A program made the position numbers and the translations under genes. Positions 35,041-45,143 of a stretch of DNA of 64,000 bases are shown here, one piece after another. The notes beneath the pieces were generated by a model that was given only the letters and a program-made list of their open reading frames with translations, was not told where the DNA came from and did no database searches. The first letter of the stretch is position 1, and the number at the start of each line of letters is the position of its first letter. Location of the stretch: contig JAVKOQ010000034.1 in NCBI GenBank assembly GCA_031835245.1, forward strand, positions 21,001-85,000. Direction: 5' to 3'. The DNA is from Balamuthia mandrillaris. Its lineage: Eukaryota > Discosea > Longamoebia > Balamuthiidae.

Positions 35041-36005
35041 AAGAAGGCCATGCTCTAGCCAAAGTTATGGGAGGATGCCAGGAAACAGAATATCAACAAC
35101 AGCAGCAACAAAAAAACAAAATGATTAATATCTTACCCAGTTGCTGCTGATCACGGTGTAAGCCTCACTTCCTTCCATCCTTTCATTTGTTCCAAGACAA
35201 GCAAAACAGTCAGACCCATATTGCCCCTAGAGATTTTATGCCTTCAATCTGGCAGTACGCAAGGCGGTGAAGAAAAGTTCAGTTCAAATCCTAACAGCAG
35301 AAACCTTGAACAATGAAATAGTGGGAATGAGCATAGTTTATCACCTTGCAAAGTTTGTTCTGTCGAAACATGAGCGCTTTTCTATCTTTACAATTCCGCG
35401 CTCTCGGCAGAGCAGAAAGCGTTGAAGCCCCTGGCAGTGGAGCGAAGGAGGCCAGAGAAGCCGCCTCACCGGAGCAAGCTTTAACTATCGTGCCAAGATT
35501 AAACTTCATGGAGGCAATGCCGCTGTTACTCTGTTTTCCGGCGGCTTACGTGTGCAGAGTCGAAACAGGTTCTTGCTTCTTGTTCTTGTCTTCTTCTTGA
35601 TGTTCTTCTTGTTCTTGTTCTTCCTCTTCTCGCGCTCTCCCCCCTTGCTTTGGCCTCCTCCTCCCCACAAGAAACCGAAGCCGAATAATAAGGGCCACAA
35701 TTTGAGTTATATAGTTATTGTCGACAACTTTAATTGGAAATTAAGGTCCTAAAACGGATGAAGTTTGCGGCTGATGAGCATCGAACCGGGGATCCTCGGG
35801 TTGTCCTTCCGCGAAAAGGCAAAAAGCGTAAAGAAAAAGAGAGAGAGGCCCTTGAAGCTTTCGTGAAAGAGAAGAGGCAGAAATTCTTTTCGTGCAGCAC
35901 CTCTGGTATCGTGGTCCCTGTTTTAAGTTGTCTCCGTTTGCCTCTTTATTTTGGCCTAACCGAACGAAAAACATAAACAGGAAAAACAACTTTAGTCGCA
36001 CAAAA
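35041..36005. other. Gene-free region before the macrodomain gene
   Basis: Several short frames (for example minus 35509-35291, plus 35370-35600) lack recognisable domains or neighbours and are not supported. The last 250 bp is the probable promoter and leader of the macrodomain gene. No tRNA-like cloverleaf was found; a GATCGAACC-like string near 35775 does not pair. Confidence 0.5.
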
Positions 36006-36800
36006 ATGTCCAGAGGATACGAGGATGACTTAGAAATGGCGATAGCCTTGTCCATGTCCCTCAACGGCGGTGCAGAGGGTTGGGACGGGGAAACCATGGG
36101 AGGAGGCGGCGGCGGTCGCTACAAGTACAGCTCTTCCTCTCAGAACCCAAAGTCTGGCAACCTGGTCGGCGTGGAAAGCGCCCTTATCTGCGAGCACAAG
36201 CTTTCGGACGGCCGGTCCATCCAAGTGAGGAGCGGCGACATGACCAAGGAAACGGTGGACGTGCTGGTCAACGCCGCCAACAAGCATTTGGACCATGCCT
36301 CGGGTCTTGCGGGCGCCATCATCAAGAACGGAGGAGAGATCATCCAGATCGAAAGCGACATCTACGTCTCTGAGCATGGCACCGTCCCCGAAGGAGACAT
36401 TGCCGTGACTGGCGCAGGAGAGCTGAAAGCGCAGAAAGTGATCCATGCGGTGGGTCCTATGTGGCACGGTGGAGACGAGAACGAAGAGCTTTTGCTGCGG
36501 CAGACCGTTTGGAAGAGCTTGAAGAAGACCGAAGAGTTGGGTCTGTCCAGCATCTCCATCCCTGCCATCAGCAGCGGCATCTTCCGCTTCCCCAAAGAAC
36601 TTTGCGCGGAGATCCTCTTCGCCACCGCGCTAGACTTTTACAAGTCCACCCCTTCCTCCTCCGTGAAAGAGATCCGGTTCACCAACTTTGACAAGACCAC
36701 CGTGGAGTACTTCCAGAAAGAATTTGACCGTCGCTTTGCTTCTTCCTCTTCTTCTTCCTCCTCCTCCTCCTCCACCTCGTCTGATGCTCAAGACTCCTAG
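36006..36800 (+). CDS. UIM plus macrodomain protein, 264 residues
   Basis: Macrodomains bind or cleave ADP-ribose groups. Single exon. The N-terminal YEDDLEMAIALSMSLN matches a ubiquitin-interacting motif (acidic run, then Leu..Ala...Ser spacing). A Gly-rich linker is followed by the macrodomain (about 60-240): VDVLVNAANKHLDH with the ligand-contacting Asn, GLAGAIIKNGG, VIHAVGPMW and PAISSGIFRFP, the last being the phosphate-binding loop. The C-terminus is poly-Ser. It may read both ubiquitin and ADP-ribosylation; that joint role is inference. Whether it hydrolyses or only binds ADP-ribose cannot be told. Confidence 0.85.
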   Translation: MSRGYEDDLEMAIALSMSLNGGAEGWDGETMGGGGGGRYKYSSSSQNPKSGNLVGVESALICEHKLSDGRSIQVRSGDMTKETVDVLVNAANKHLDHASGLAGAIIKNGGEIIQIESDIYVSEHGTVPEGDIAVTGAGELKAQKVIHAVGPMWHGGDENEELLLRQTVWKSLKKTEELGLSSISIPAISSGIFRFPKELCAEILFATALDFYKSTPSSSVKEIRFTNFDKTTVEYFQKEFDRRFASSSSSSSSSSSTSSDAQDS

Positions 36801-37013
36801 TCCTTCTTCTTTCCTCTTTCTTTGTTTAGTAAACCAGCAACTGCATAAACCTGTCTCTTTCTGCTCTTTTGGTCTCCTGTTTCCACTCTCTCTCCTGGGC
36901 TTGGAGGGCAGAGAGAGGTCTGGATGCGTTGGCTTTGTTTTTTTTTTTCTTTATCGAAGAGATACTGAACACAAAAGAAACTCGCTCGCTTTGCTTTGGG
37001 AAGAGGAGGTCTA

Positions 37014-37303
37014 TTAAAGCAGTTTGGGGAATTGTCTGCCAGCCACGCGACCGCCCCGCAAGCTCTCCTTCACGTTCCTTTCAAACTCTTGTGGCCTATC
37101 TACCATCAACTGTGCAGCTTCCTTGTTCAGCGGATCATCAGGGTTTGGCTCCTGCACATTTTTAAATATGAGAGAAAATTGTAAGCTAAGGAAGAGGGAG
37201 AGAGGGAGAGAAGGAGAGAGAGAAGAATGAGAGGGAGGGAGGGAGGGAGAGAGAGAGAGAGAGAGAGAGAGAAAACTAGAGAACGAAAGAAGCCTAGAGT
37301 GAG

Positions 37304-37334
<31 letters not shown>

Positions 37335-38091
37335 AAGAAGCGAGGGCCGGAGAAAGGGAGGCAAACGTACCAAAAACAGTGTCATAAGACCAAAGAGAAC
37401 AGAGCCGAGGTTGAGAACGGGCATCCAATCTGCTCGGAGGATGTTAAGGCACACGTGGCCCTCCCAATCGATGTTGGGGTGATAGAGGAGTGTGTTGCAG
37501 GTGACCTTCGGGGGGTCGTAGGGGTAGGTTTGGGGGATGTCTACAGTGAACTGGAAGGTAGCTCCTTTGTAAAGCCCATCACTTGGCGTCACTTTGGCAA
37601 GAAAGTGCATCAGGTTGTTCGTGTCGGGGAAGTCCACATCGATGCCAGGGATTTGGTCCATTTCTGTCACATCTGCGTTTGCAAGGCAACAAAGAGCGGC
37701 GGGAGAAAAGAGAACGAACGTAGGGTCCGAGAGAGAACGAAGGAGTCAGTTTCACCCAAGCCAACTATTTGCGCAGACTTAAAAGCAAACCTTTATGGGC
37801 TCTGATTTCGGCGGCTTTGGTCTTCTTTCCTCCTCGTCCCTTGTTGGTCCTAAGGCTGAACACGTTTTCCTTGGACTTGGACTTTCGGTTCTTGAGCAGC
37901 TCCTTGGAGTTGGTGCGTTTGAGGACGTAACCTCCGGGAGTGGAGCCAGCGGCTGGCTGCTGCTCCCCATCCTCCGAGGAGGAGGCGGGCGCAGCGGCGG
38001 CTGCGTTGGTGGGCGCAGCGGCCGTGCTGGCGGCAGCGGCGCCTTCCGCCGCCTTCTTCTTCTCCTCCTGCAGACGTTTCAGCTTCAACAT
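37014..38091 (-). CDS. UBE2M: NEDD8-conjugating enzyme UBC12, 246 residues
   Basis: E2 that carries NEDD8 to cullins. Exons 38091-37791, 37672-37371 and 37151-37014 join in phase. The start MLKLKRLQEEKKK is the E1-docking tail typical of UBC12, followed by an Ala-rich insert unusual for the family (human UBE2M is 183 residues). The core shows YPYDPPKVTC, YHPNIDWEGHVCLNILRADW with the active-site Cys, FGLMTLFLEPNPDDPLNKEA and a C-terminal RGG turn. IDxEG-CLN and the EPNP-DPLNKEA run separate UBC12 from other E2s. Intron 2 contains about 90 bp of CT repeats on the sense strand. Confidence 0.92.
37195..37330. repeat. GA/CT-rich microsatellite in UBC12 intron 2
   Basis: GA dinucleotide runs mixed with GGGA units cover most of the 219-bp intron, with CT on the sense strand. 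Confidence 0.85.
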
Positions 38092-38612
38092 TTTTCTTTG
38101 TTGTTCTTGTGTGGTGTGCGTTAGCGAAAAATCCAAAAAAAATAAAATCAAAGGGGTGCGTTGTTGCGGCGCACCTTGCTTGCCTTTCTTTCTTTCTTTT
38201 TGGTCGCTGAAAGACAAATTGCTCCGCAGAGAGAGAGCTATCTTCCCTGAAAGGAACCACTGCGATTAGACAGATACACGGCAGAGGGAGGGGTATCGTG
38301 AAATCATGTCCACGGTAGAGCATGCTAAAATCCTGGACAAAAACTGCCGTGGTGCAAGTTTCCAGTTGCAGATAATTGTCTACAAGAATAGAGGAAACGA
38401 ACGCGAGCAGCCAACCGCTTTGTCTCACGGCTTCCGCGCGCAATACTGCTTGCCGAAAGAGCTTCTCCCTCCTCCTCCACCGCCTCCCCTCCTTTTCCCC
38501 CTCTCATCTTCCTTGCTTGTTCTTGCAAGAAGAACTAACCGAAAGAGAAAGTTTTTTTATTTTTGCTGTTGGAATCCAGCCTGAAAACCCTTGGCACTCT
38601 TTTCCCTGTTCA
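38092..38612. other. Upstream region of UBC12 and 3' side of the YDGG gene
   Basis: No coding region supported. Frames here are continuations of UBC12 leader sequence or CT/GA-rich noise. Confidence 0.5.
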
Positions 38613-39419
38613 TCAGGACAACCAAAAGGCGGTCAGCATGGAAGCCGCCCCCGAAAAAGTGGGAGAACCGTCTTCACTCCCGCTGTTGGAATTGTAGGCC
38701 ACGTCTCCTCCATCGTAGACATTGCCGTCGTAGCCCACGTTGCCGCCATCATAGACAACGTTTCCGCCGTCATAGTCGACGTCCCCTCCATCGTAAACGA
38801 CGTTGCCTCCGTCGTAGTCGATGTCACCGCCGTCATAGTCAACGTCCCCTCCATCGTAAACAACGTTGCCTCCGTCGTAGTAACCAGGACAGCCTATCAC
38901 AACTGCTCCATCATAGTCATCGTAGTCATCGTAATCATCATAGTCCACATCACCGCCATCGTAACCCCCATCATACACGTTGCCACCATCGTACCGGATA
39001 TCACCACCATCATAGCGAACATCACCACCGTCGTACCGGATGTTGCCGCCATCGTAGATGTTTCCACCATCATAACGAATGTCTCCGCCATCATAACGGA
39101 TGTCCCCTCCATCGTAACGAATGTCCCCACCATCATAGCGAATATCACCACCGTCGTACCGAATGTCACCGTCATAGCGAATATCACCCCCACCATAACG
39201 TATGTCGCCTCCATCGTAGACATTACCGCCGTCGTAACGAATATCTCCGCCATCGTAACGGACGTCACCTCCATCGTAGCGAATGTCGCCTCCATCATAA
39301 GTCACAACGTCGCCATCATAGCGGACATCGCCTCCGCCATAGCCAACATCTCCTCGTCCGCCCAACGCCGCCGTTGCGAAGATTGCCACCAACAGGGTAA
39401 CCACAAGAGCTTCCTTCAT
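38613..39419 (-). CDS. Secreted YDGG-repeat protein, 268 residues
   Basis: No family recognised. The ATG at 39419 gives MKEALVVTLLVAIFATAALG, a textbook signal peptide. Nearly all of the remaining protein is tandem YDGGD(I/V)R and YDGGNVYDGG units, rich in Tyr, Asp and Gly, with a short YDDYDDYDDYDG break and one CPGYYDGG site. The last 30 residues are non-repetitive (GSEDGSPTFSG...). Such a protein is expected outside the cell or in a wall or vesicle; Asp-rich repeats could bind Ca2+, and Tyr could crosslink, but both are inference. Single exon, with a TATAAAAA box about 100 bp upstream. The Arg-rich plus-strand frame across the repeat is an artefact. Confidence 0.75.
   Translation of the reverse strand: MKEALVVTLLVAIFATAALGGRGDVGYGGGDVRYDGDVVTYDGGDIRYDGGDVRYDGGDIRYDGGNVYDGGDIRYGGGDIRYDGDIRYDGGDIRYDGGDIRYDGGDIRYDGGDIRYDGGNIYDGGNIRYDGGDVRYDGGDIRYDGGNVYDGGYDGGDVDYDDYDDYDDYDGAVVIGCPGYYDGGNVVYDGGDVDYDGGDIDYDGGNVVYDGGDVDYDGGNVVYDGGNVGYDGNVYDGGDVAYNSNSGSEDGSPTFSGAASMLTAFWLS
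38690..39340. repeat. Tandem repeat encoding YDGG units
   Basis: About 650 bp of near-identical 15- to 18-bp units (CCGCCATCGTAACGAATGTC-like on the + strand) inside the secreted-protein gene. Third-base differences between units show that they are diverged copies. Confidence 0.85.
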
Positions 39420-39945
39420 CCTTGCGTGCAGTTTTGTAAGTTTTGTTTGTTGCTTGCTTGTTGCTTGCTTGTTGTTTTGTTGTTTTATGAATGCATTCAA
39501 TGGGTAGCATTGTTGTTTTTATAGTTGAATGCCTCATTGTTTTGTTGCTTGTCATGCAGCAAAAACCTTTCCTCTATTTCCACTTGATATTCCACCACCA
39601 ACGAAACAAGGGAGAATGAGCTTTACACACACACGCACGATGTGTTTTGTAAGCATCTCTCCACACCGCATACATACATACCCACGAAAGTACGTTGATG
39701 TTTCCACACAAGACGGTTGTTCTTACTTTGTAATGAATGTGATGGGAGGAAAAGAGAGAGAAGAGAGAGAGAGAGAAAAGCAAATGGAACAAAGAGATGA
39801 AGCATTTCTTTGGAAAACAATAAAAACAAACTACAACAAAGAGGAGGAAAGAGAAAAAAGAAGTGGTCCAATCACTTCTTTATCTTCCATCCACCATTCC
39901 ATTTCAGCTAAAAGGAAAAAAAGAAATGGGAGGAAGAGAAGTACA
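39420..39945. other. Intergenic region between the YDGG gene and TPX2
   Basis: Contains the YDGG-gene promoter at its left end and the TPX2 3' flank at its right. No gene supported; GA-rich stretches at 39760-39790 and 39840-39870. Confidence 0.5.
39516..39523 (-). promoter_or_regulatory. TATA box of the YDGG gene
   Basis: Sense-strand TATAAAAA about 100 bp upstream of the start codon; the clearest TATA box noticed in the window. Confidence 0.5.
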
Positions 39946-42041
39946 CTATGTGCGTGCAGCAAGAGCAATGTTGGAGGAGGCTCCCTCCTTCAGCATCATC
40001 GTGGTTCGTCTCCTCTTCTTATCTCCCCCGGCCATCGTGCCGCTAGACTCGTGGGCAAGGGACTGGTTGTTCACAGACTTTTGCAGGGCGACATTGTTCT
40101 CCTTGTCGCTCTCCTCCTCGTGCTCCTGCTGGGTCATTGAGAACATAGTGGACAAAACAGACTCGTCCCCTTCTCGCAACCGCTTCAAGACTTGCTTCGT
40201 CTTGGCTCGTTCCTCCGTCTTGAAGCTAAACTCTCTGGGTTCGGTCAAGGGCCTTGTTTCCACCGGTGGGAAGCCGCTGACAGAGCCGTCCAAAACCTTT
40301 GGGTCCAAAGGCCTGGCCTTGAACTGGTTCTTTAGCAGCTCTTCCATCAGCTCAGCCTCGTACTCCTGATGCGTCTTGCAACTGAAGAACACGATCAGCA
40401 CCGAAGAACAAGAGGAAAGGAAAGAAACGGAGAAAGGAGCTGGTACCAATGTCGTTTGCGGGTTGCGCTGTGGAAATGAAACTCGTGGGGTATGGTCAAT
40501 GGCAACACGGAGCGGATGGGGAAGGTCGTTGTTCCCGTGTAACTGTCCTTTTGCTGTGCCATGAAAGACTCTTCCTGCTCCTCTTCTTCCTGATGCTCTT
40601 CGTGACGATGATGCTCGCACCGCGGATGATGACGAGGACGTGTGGGGTAGTGTTGTTGTTGGGGTTGGTCCAAACGAACGGCGGCGGTCCTTCGTCGCAT
40701 CTTCCTCGCGGCTGTCGCTTGCTTCGAAGAAGCAGAGGAGGGGTCAGCAGCCGCGTAGATCTGGGCAAGAGCTGTCCGGGAGCGGCGACGAAGATCGAGG
40801 TCCGCTGTAGCTGCTGCCGTTAGCTTCGTGGGCTTGTCTGTGACATGGCTCTTCTTGCTATGTGTTGAAGAAGCAGTAAAGGTGGAAGTGGATTGCCTGA
40901 CTTTAACGGGGCGTGGAGTATGGACATGAGGCTTGTTGGCGAGCCCTTGTTTTGTTTGCTTGTTGGATGTAGAAGGATCCTCTTTGGCGTGGAAACGAAC
41001 TTCTTTGTTGTTGTTGTTAGAGGAGGTTTGAAGAGAAGCAAGAGGAAGAGATGGAAGGTTGACGACGTCGTCATCTTCAGCAAGAAGAGCAGCCACAATG
41101 GCTTGTTTGGAAGGTGGATTCGTTATTACTTCCTCCTCCTTCGTCATTTGCGTTTGCAACAAAGAAGACGTGCATGTTTCCGTTGTTGGTTGTGTGGAAG
41201 GAGCGGCAGTAGAGGCAGGGACGTCCTTCTTCGATGCAGTTGTCTTCTTGTGGTTGTTAGCGGTGGTGTTGTGGTTGGGTCGAACCGTTGCTAAGGGCTT
41301 CTTTGCCTTCAATGCTTCAGTCATCATCTTGGCGCGGTGCTGCTGCGTTGCTTTGGCCTTGGCGGTCAGAGGACGAACGGGATTGGTCGTAGAAGAGGTC
41401 TTTGTGGTAGAAGTATTCGTGGAAGAAGCAGACTTGTTGCTGTTGGAGGAAGCGACAACGGTGGAAGGAGGGTTCAGTCTCGGCTTGACTCGTCGTTGGG
41501 AAGCAGCATTGGTAGCCGTGGCACCAACTTCTCGCTGCTTCAACGGAGCTGGTCTTTTCCTCATGGTGTTGTAGCTCTTGTTCAGGGAGGCGGAAGAAGC
41601 AGATGAGGAAGCAGAAGCCGAGGAAGAAGCTACAGCAGCAGTAGGGCGAAATGAAGGCAGGGGAGGTTTTCTGATCAAACGATTCGGTTTTTGTGTTGTG
41701 GAGGTGGAAGTAGTGGTAGAAGAAGAGGAACCACCAGTAGGAAAGAGAGGCTTAGAGACTGGACGCACTTTCTTCTTTTTTACAACAGGTCCGGCCTTCG
41801 CAGCAGCAACATTGTCTTGAGAGATCTCAGCGGCTACGGCAGGCGGAGCGGCCGACGATCCTTGCAAGTGTTGCTTGATAAAAGTTGGGGAGAGCGGCTC
41901 CTGCTCCTCCACAAACGACTCTTGGTGGTGACGAAACCATTCCACGTCGTCGTTGGAGGACGACAGGTCCTGCTCGTCCTCCTCAAAGGCCCCAAAGTCG
42001 CAAAACTGCGGCGCGTCGATCTTGTCGTAGATGGAACTCAT
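39946..42041 (-). CDS. TPX2: TPX2-like spindle assembly factor, 676 residues
   Basis: TPX2 nucleates spindle microtubules and activates Aurora A in response to Ran. Exons 42041-40447 and 40381-39946 join in phase 2. The first 480 residues are disordered and rich in Ser, Thr, Lys and Pro. The conserved part spans the intron: LTIPHEFHFHSATRKR resembles the TPX2 importin-binding motif, and HQEYEAELMEELLKNQFKARPLDPK, PLTEPREFSFKTEERAKTKQ matches the C-terminal TPX2 repeat pattern (FKARPLP, then a PF-F-TE-RA block). An E2F-like TTTTCCCGCGC site lies 160 bp upstream. Conservation is limited to the C-terminal part, as usual in protists. Confidence 0.75.
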
Positions 42042-42201
42042 CTTCTTCTGCCTTGCCGTGGTACTCCTCCGTGGGTCCTTTGCCCAGTGACTCAAACGAC
42101 AGAGGACTGAGTGTTGTGCTTAGCTTTGGGTTGGCTGTTTGGAATTCGTTTCTGTTTTGGCGAACAAATCTGAAGACGTACTAACGATTATTAACGGCTA
42201 G

Positions 42202-42212
42202 TTTTCCCGCGC
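42202..42212. promoter_or_regulatory. E2F-like site between TPX2 and the thioesterase gene
   Basis: TTTTCCCGCGC matches the E2F/DP consensus TTTSSCGC. It lies about 160 bp from the TPX2 start and 100 bp from the start of the divergent thioesterase gene. It suits a mitotic gene. Confidence 0.45.
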
Positions 42213-42314
42213 TTTTTAAACGAAAATTTTGTCGACTTAGCAGGCGTAGGTTCGACTCGAGAGAGCGACATTCCGTTTCTTTTTCTATGTCGACGAGAAA
42301 GACAGAAAGAAAAG

Positions 42315-42960
42315 ATGGAAGCAAGCGCGGTGCAGAAAGCGCAAGCTCTCACCGATTTTTTCTGCTCCGGTACAGAGTATTCCGCCAAGGTCCTCCAGAA
42401 CGTGAAACTCTCCTTTGACTCCATTCTACCGGAGAACAACGGGCTTCGTTTCTCTTTGATCGTCAGCGTACGTTACCTCTTCCTCCTAAGGCGAAAAAAA
42501 AATCGTATCAATCGAAATTGTTTTTATTATTGAAACAGGATGAAGTGGTAAACCTTGGACAAAACCTGCACGGCGGCGTCACGGCCACTTTGTTGGACGT
42601 ACTGACGAGCCTCGCCCTCTTGACCTACGACAAGAAGTCACGCGGCAGCGTTTCCACCAACCTCTCCGTCGACTACATCAGCGCCGCCCCGAACCACTGT
42701 GAGCTCTGGGCTGGTACAAATTTCCTTCCTTGCCCCTTCTTTCTTCTTCTCTTTCCTCTCGTTGCTCACAGAAACAACAAAAACAAACAGATTGTAGAGT
42801 TTTAAAGATAGGAGCAACTTTGGGTTTCACGGAGATGGAGCTGCGGCGGAAAGACAACAACGCACTTGTTGCCAAAGGCTCACATACCAAGTTCTTCCTT
42901 CCGGGTTCCTTCTCGGTTTCTTCATCCTCTTCCTCTGCACCCAAGAAAGCTGCTTTGTGA
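42315..42960 (+). CDS. Hotdog-fold acyl-CoA thioesterase, ACOT13/THEM2-like, 160 residues
   Basis: Cleaves acyl-CoA to free acid and CoA. Exons 42315-42467, 42539-42698 and 42791-42960 join in phase; 160 residues is near the usual ~140. Landmarks: QNLHGGVTATLLDVLTSLAL (HGG loop and central helix with catalytic Asp), STNLSVDYISAAP, and VAKGSHTKFFL near the end, as in ACOT13. The N-terminal 30 residues are helical and unremarkable, with no clear targeting signal. It is divergent from TPX2 and shares its 270-bp promoter region. Other 4HBT-family thioesterases remain possible. Confidence 0.85.
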
Positions 42961-43062
42961 GATTCTTCCTGCTGTACTGGTTTGGTGCATGAGAGAAAGA
43001 CTGGAGAAACGAAGCGATCAGCAGAAGAGAAGAGAGGAGAGGAAAGAGGAGAGAGAACAAAC

Positions 43063-44319
43063 CTATTCTTGACCCACGTTCACACGACCCCGCTGCTCTC
43101 GTCCTGTTCGACTCAGCGTCGTTGAAGAAGTATCCTGCTGAAAGCCTACATCCTCTATGGCCACCTCCACGCCACCGCTATTAACTCCCTCCGTTGTTGT
43201 TGAGGTTGACGTTGTCTCTCCCTCGTTGTGATGATGCTGATGTTGCTCATGGTTTTCTTCAAGAAGGGTCTCCGCCCATACGTAATCGCATCGCTCCGTT
43301 GGTGACTCGTTACCACACACCCAATATACCGTCACCACCATCACTGACTCTCCTTCGTCTGCATCATTTGTGGCTCCATCTCTATTTCCGTCTGCGTTCT
43401 CAACTTCTTCTCGAACAGAAGAAGAGGAGGAAATGGTGGTAGGAATAGCTTTTCGGCCTATACATAAGGCTGGTACTAAGCAGTGACAGTGTTTGAGCGC
43501 TGTGGTGGCTTCTAGTTCTTTCCTTCGTTCTTCCAACAAGTCCAATGCTTTATCTAGCTTTGTTAATGATTTTCTTCTCTCAACGATGGTGGTGTTGTTG
43601 GTATTGCTAAGGGAAGTTGGAGAACTAAGGATGCCGCTATGCGAGAAACTAAGGATAGCAGGAGAGGTAGCGGTTGAGGAGGAAGAGGATGACGAGGAGG
43701 AAGGAGTGGAAGGAGCTGGATCGGAGAATTGAGGTGGGATGGGGAGCTCTATAGGGGGAGGTGTGAGGTCGCTCAACAGGGTAGCCGCTTGGGCGCTCAA
43801 TTCGGTTTTACGTTTCTTTGGGCTGGTGCGTGCTCCACCTGCTCCCAGCACGGACTTTTCTATTGTTGGAAACAATTAGAAGAGAAATGACAGAAAGAAA
43901 GAGAGAGAAAGAGAGGAAGGGTTACAGGGAGCAAGGAGAGAAAGGTAACAAACCTTGGTTACGAGCACAAAGCAAGTTCAACAAATGGCGAGAAGAGGTA
44001 CCCTTTCCTTGGGTACCTCGGATGTGTCTATCCAGCCGAGCCAACTGACCAGGCCCATGCAGCTTGAATGTGGAGTTGCAGAGCGTGCACTCCACCGTTT
44101 CTGCCGTCCGGCAGATGATGTAACCGGGCTCATGCTTTATGTTCTTCAGGTACTGCGCGATCTTTGCTCTGGTTTCTGCCAGAGAGGGATTCTTCTTGGA
44201 TCGTTTCCGTCGCATTTTCTCTGCTTTGGAGGCGGCATCAGAGGAGGAAGAACTTGCGCTGCTGTCGGTACGTTTGCGCTTTCCCTGTGTGTGCTTTTGG
44301 CGTTCAGTCTTCTTGTTGC

Positions 44320-44352
<33 letters not shown>

Positions 44353-45143
44353 GAAAGAAGAAAGAAGCACTTCAGAAGCAGAAAAAGCAAAAGAACAAGA
44401 AGCAAAGAAGAGGCAAGAAGAAAAACATGACTGAAAGAAAACCTGAGTTCTCAGAGTGGAGAGGCCCAGCCAAACACAAAGGGGCAAGCCCAACGCCTGC
44501 ACGACCATATTCTGGTCAAGTTTATCTACAAGCGCCTCTGTGATGATCCCATTTTCCTGCAGCTTGTCTCTGGTGCGTTGTATCAAAGGGTTGTCCGGTT
44601 GCATGTGAAGCTCGTTGCTGAGCTCCTCCATAAAGTTCTCGAAGCTCCAGCTTTTTTAACACAGCGAGAAGAAAACAGATAGAGAAGAAAGAGGAAGGAA
44701 GATAATTTTTCGTTAGTTTCTCATCAAAGAAAGGATGACAACAAAAAAGAAAGAAAGGAAGGAAGGAAAGTAGTGTACACTATTGGGGCTTCACAAAACG
44801 CCTCTTTTGCTGCTGCTGCATCTCCAACAAAATGCTGTGGCTGCTGTTGAGCTGCTGGCGCTGACGCTACAAAAGCGCTTTGCTGCAGCTCGGCTCCCCC
44901 ATCCCCACCGTATTGTGGCTGGGCGTGGGCAAACACCACGGCAGAAGAAGAAGGAGAAGGCGAGGCAAAAGGCGACGACGAAGCAGAATGGCGGCGGTGT
45001 GGCGCGCCAAGCGGATTTCCCCCTTCCATGAGGATGGCAGCGAGGTGCGGCTGGCGTTCCTTGTCCTTGGCGCTGGCTCCGTTGGCTCCACAAAATTTGG
45101 CGCTTTTTGGGAGAAGGTGGCGGCCAACGTATACTTTTGGCAT
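43063..45143 (-). CDS. Unrecognised protein with a C2H2-like zinc finger
   Basis: Not assigned to a family. Four exons, borders approximate: 45143 to about 44773; about 44658-44445; about 44220-43957; about 43866-43063. Exon 1 (MPKVYVGRHLLPKSAKFCG...) is Ala/Ser/Gln-rich. Exon 2 encodes a compact helical segment (FMEELSNELHMQPDNPLIQRTRD, then ALVDKLDQNMVVQALGLPL). Exon 3 contains VECTLCNSTFKLHGPGQLARLDRHIRG, which has C2H2 or BED-like spacing. Exon 4 is Ser/Thr/Glu-rich and disordered. A nuclear or DNA-binding role is possible. CCTATTAGG and TGACGTGA lie 20 and 40 bp upstream of the ATG. Confidence 0.6.

Noticed and set aside
34501-35150. Long Ala-Ser, Phe-Gly and Lys-Pro frames at the 6-bp minisatellite
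   Set aside because: All six frames are open because of the repeat; no start, domain or splice context favours one.
35755-35830. tRNA-like TCGAACC string
   Set aside because: The flanking bases do not form T-, D- and acceptor stems on either strand.
38591-39524. Plus-strand His/Arg- and Val/Ile-rich frames across the YDGG gene
   Set aside because: Antisense shadows of the tandem repeat. The minus frame has a signal peptide and a proper start.
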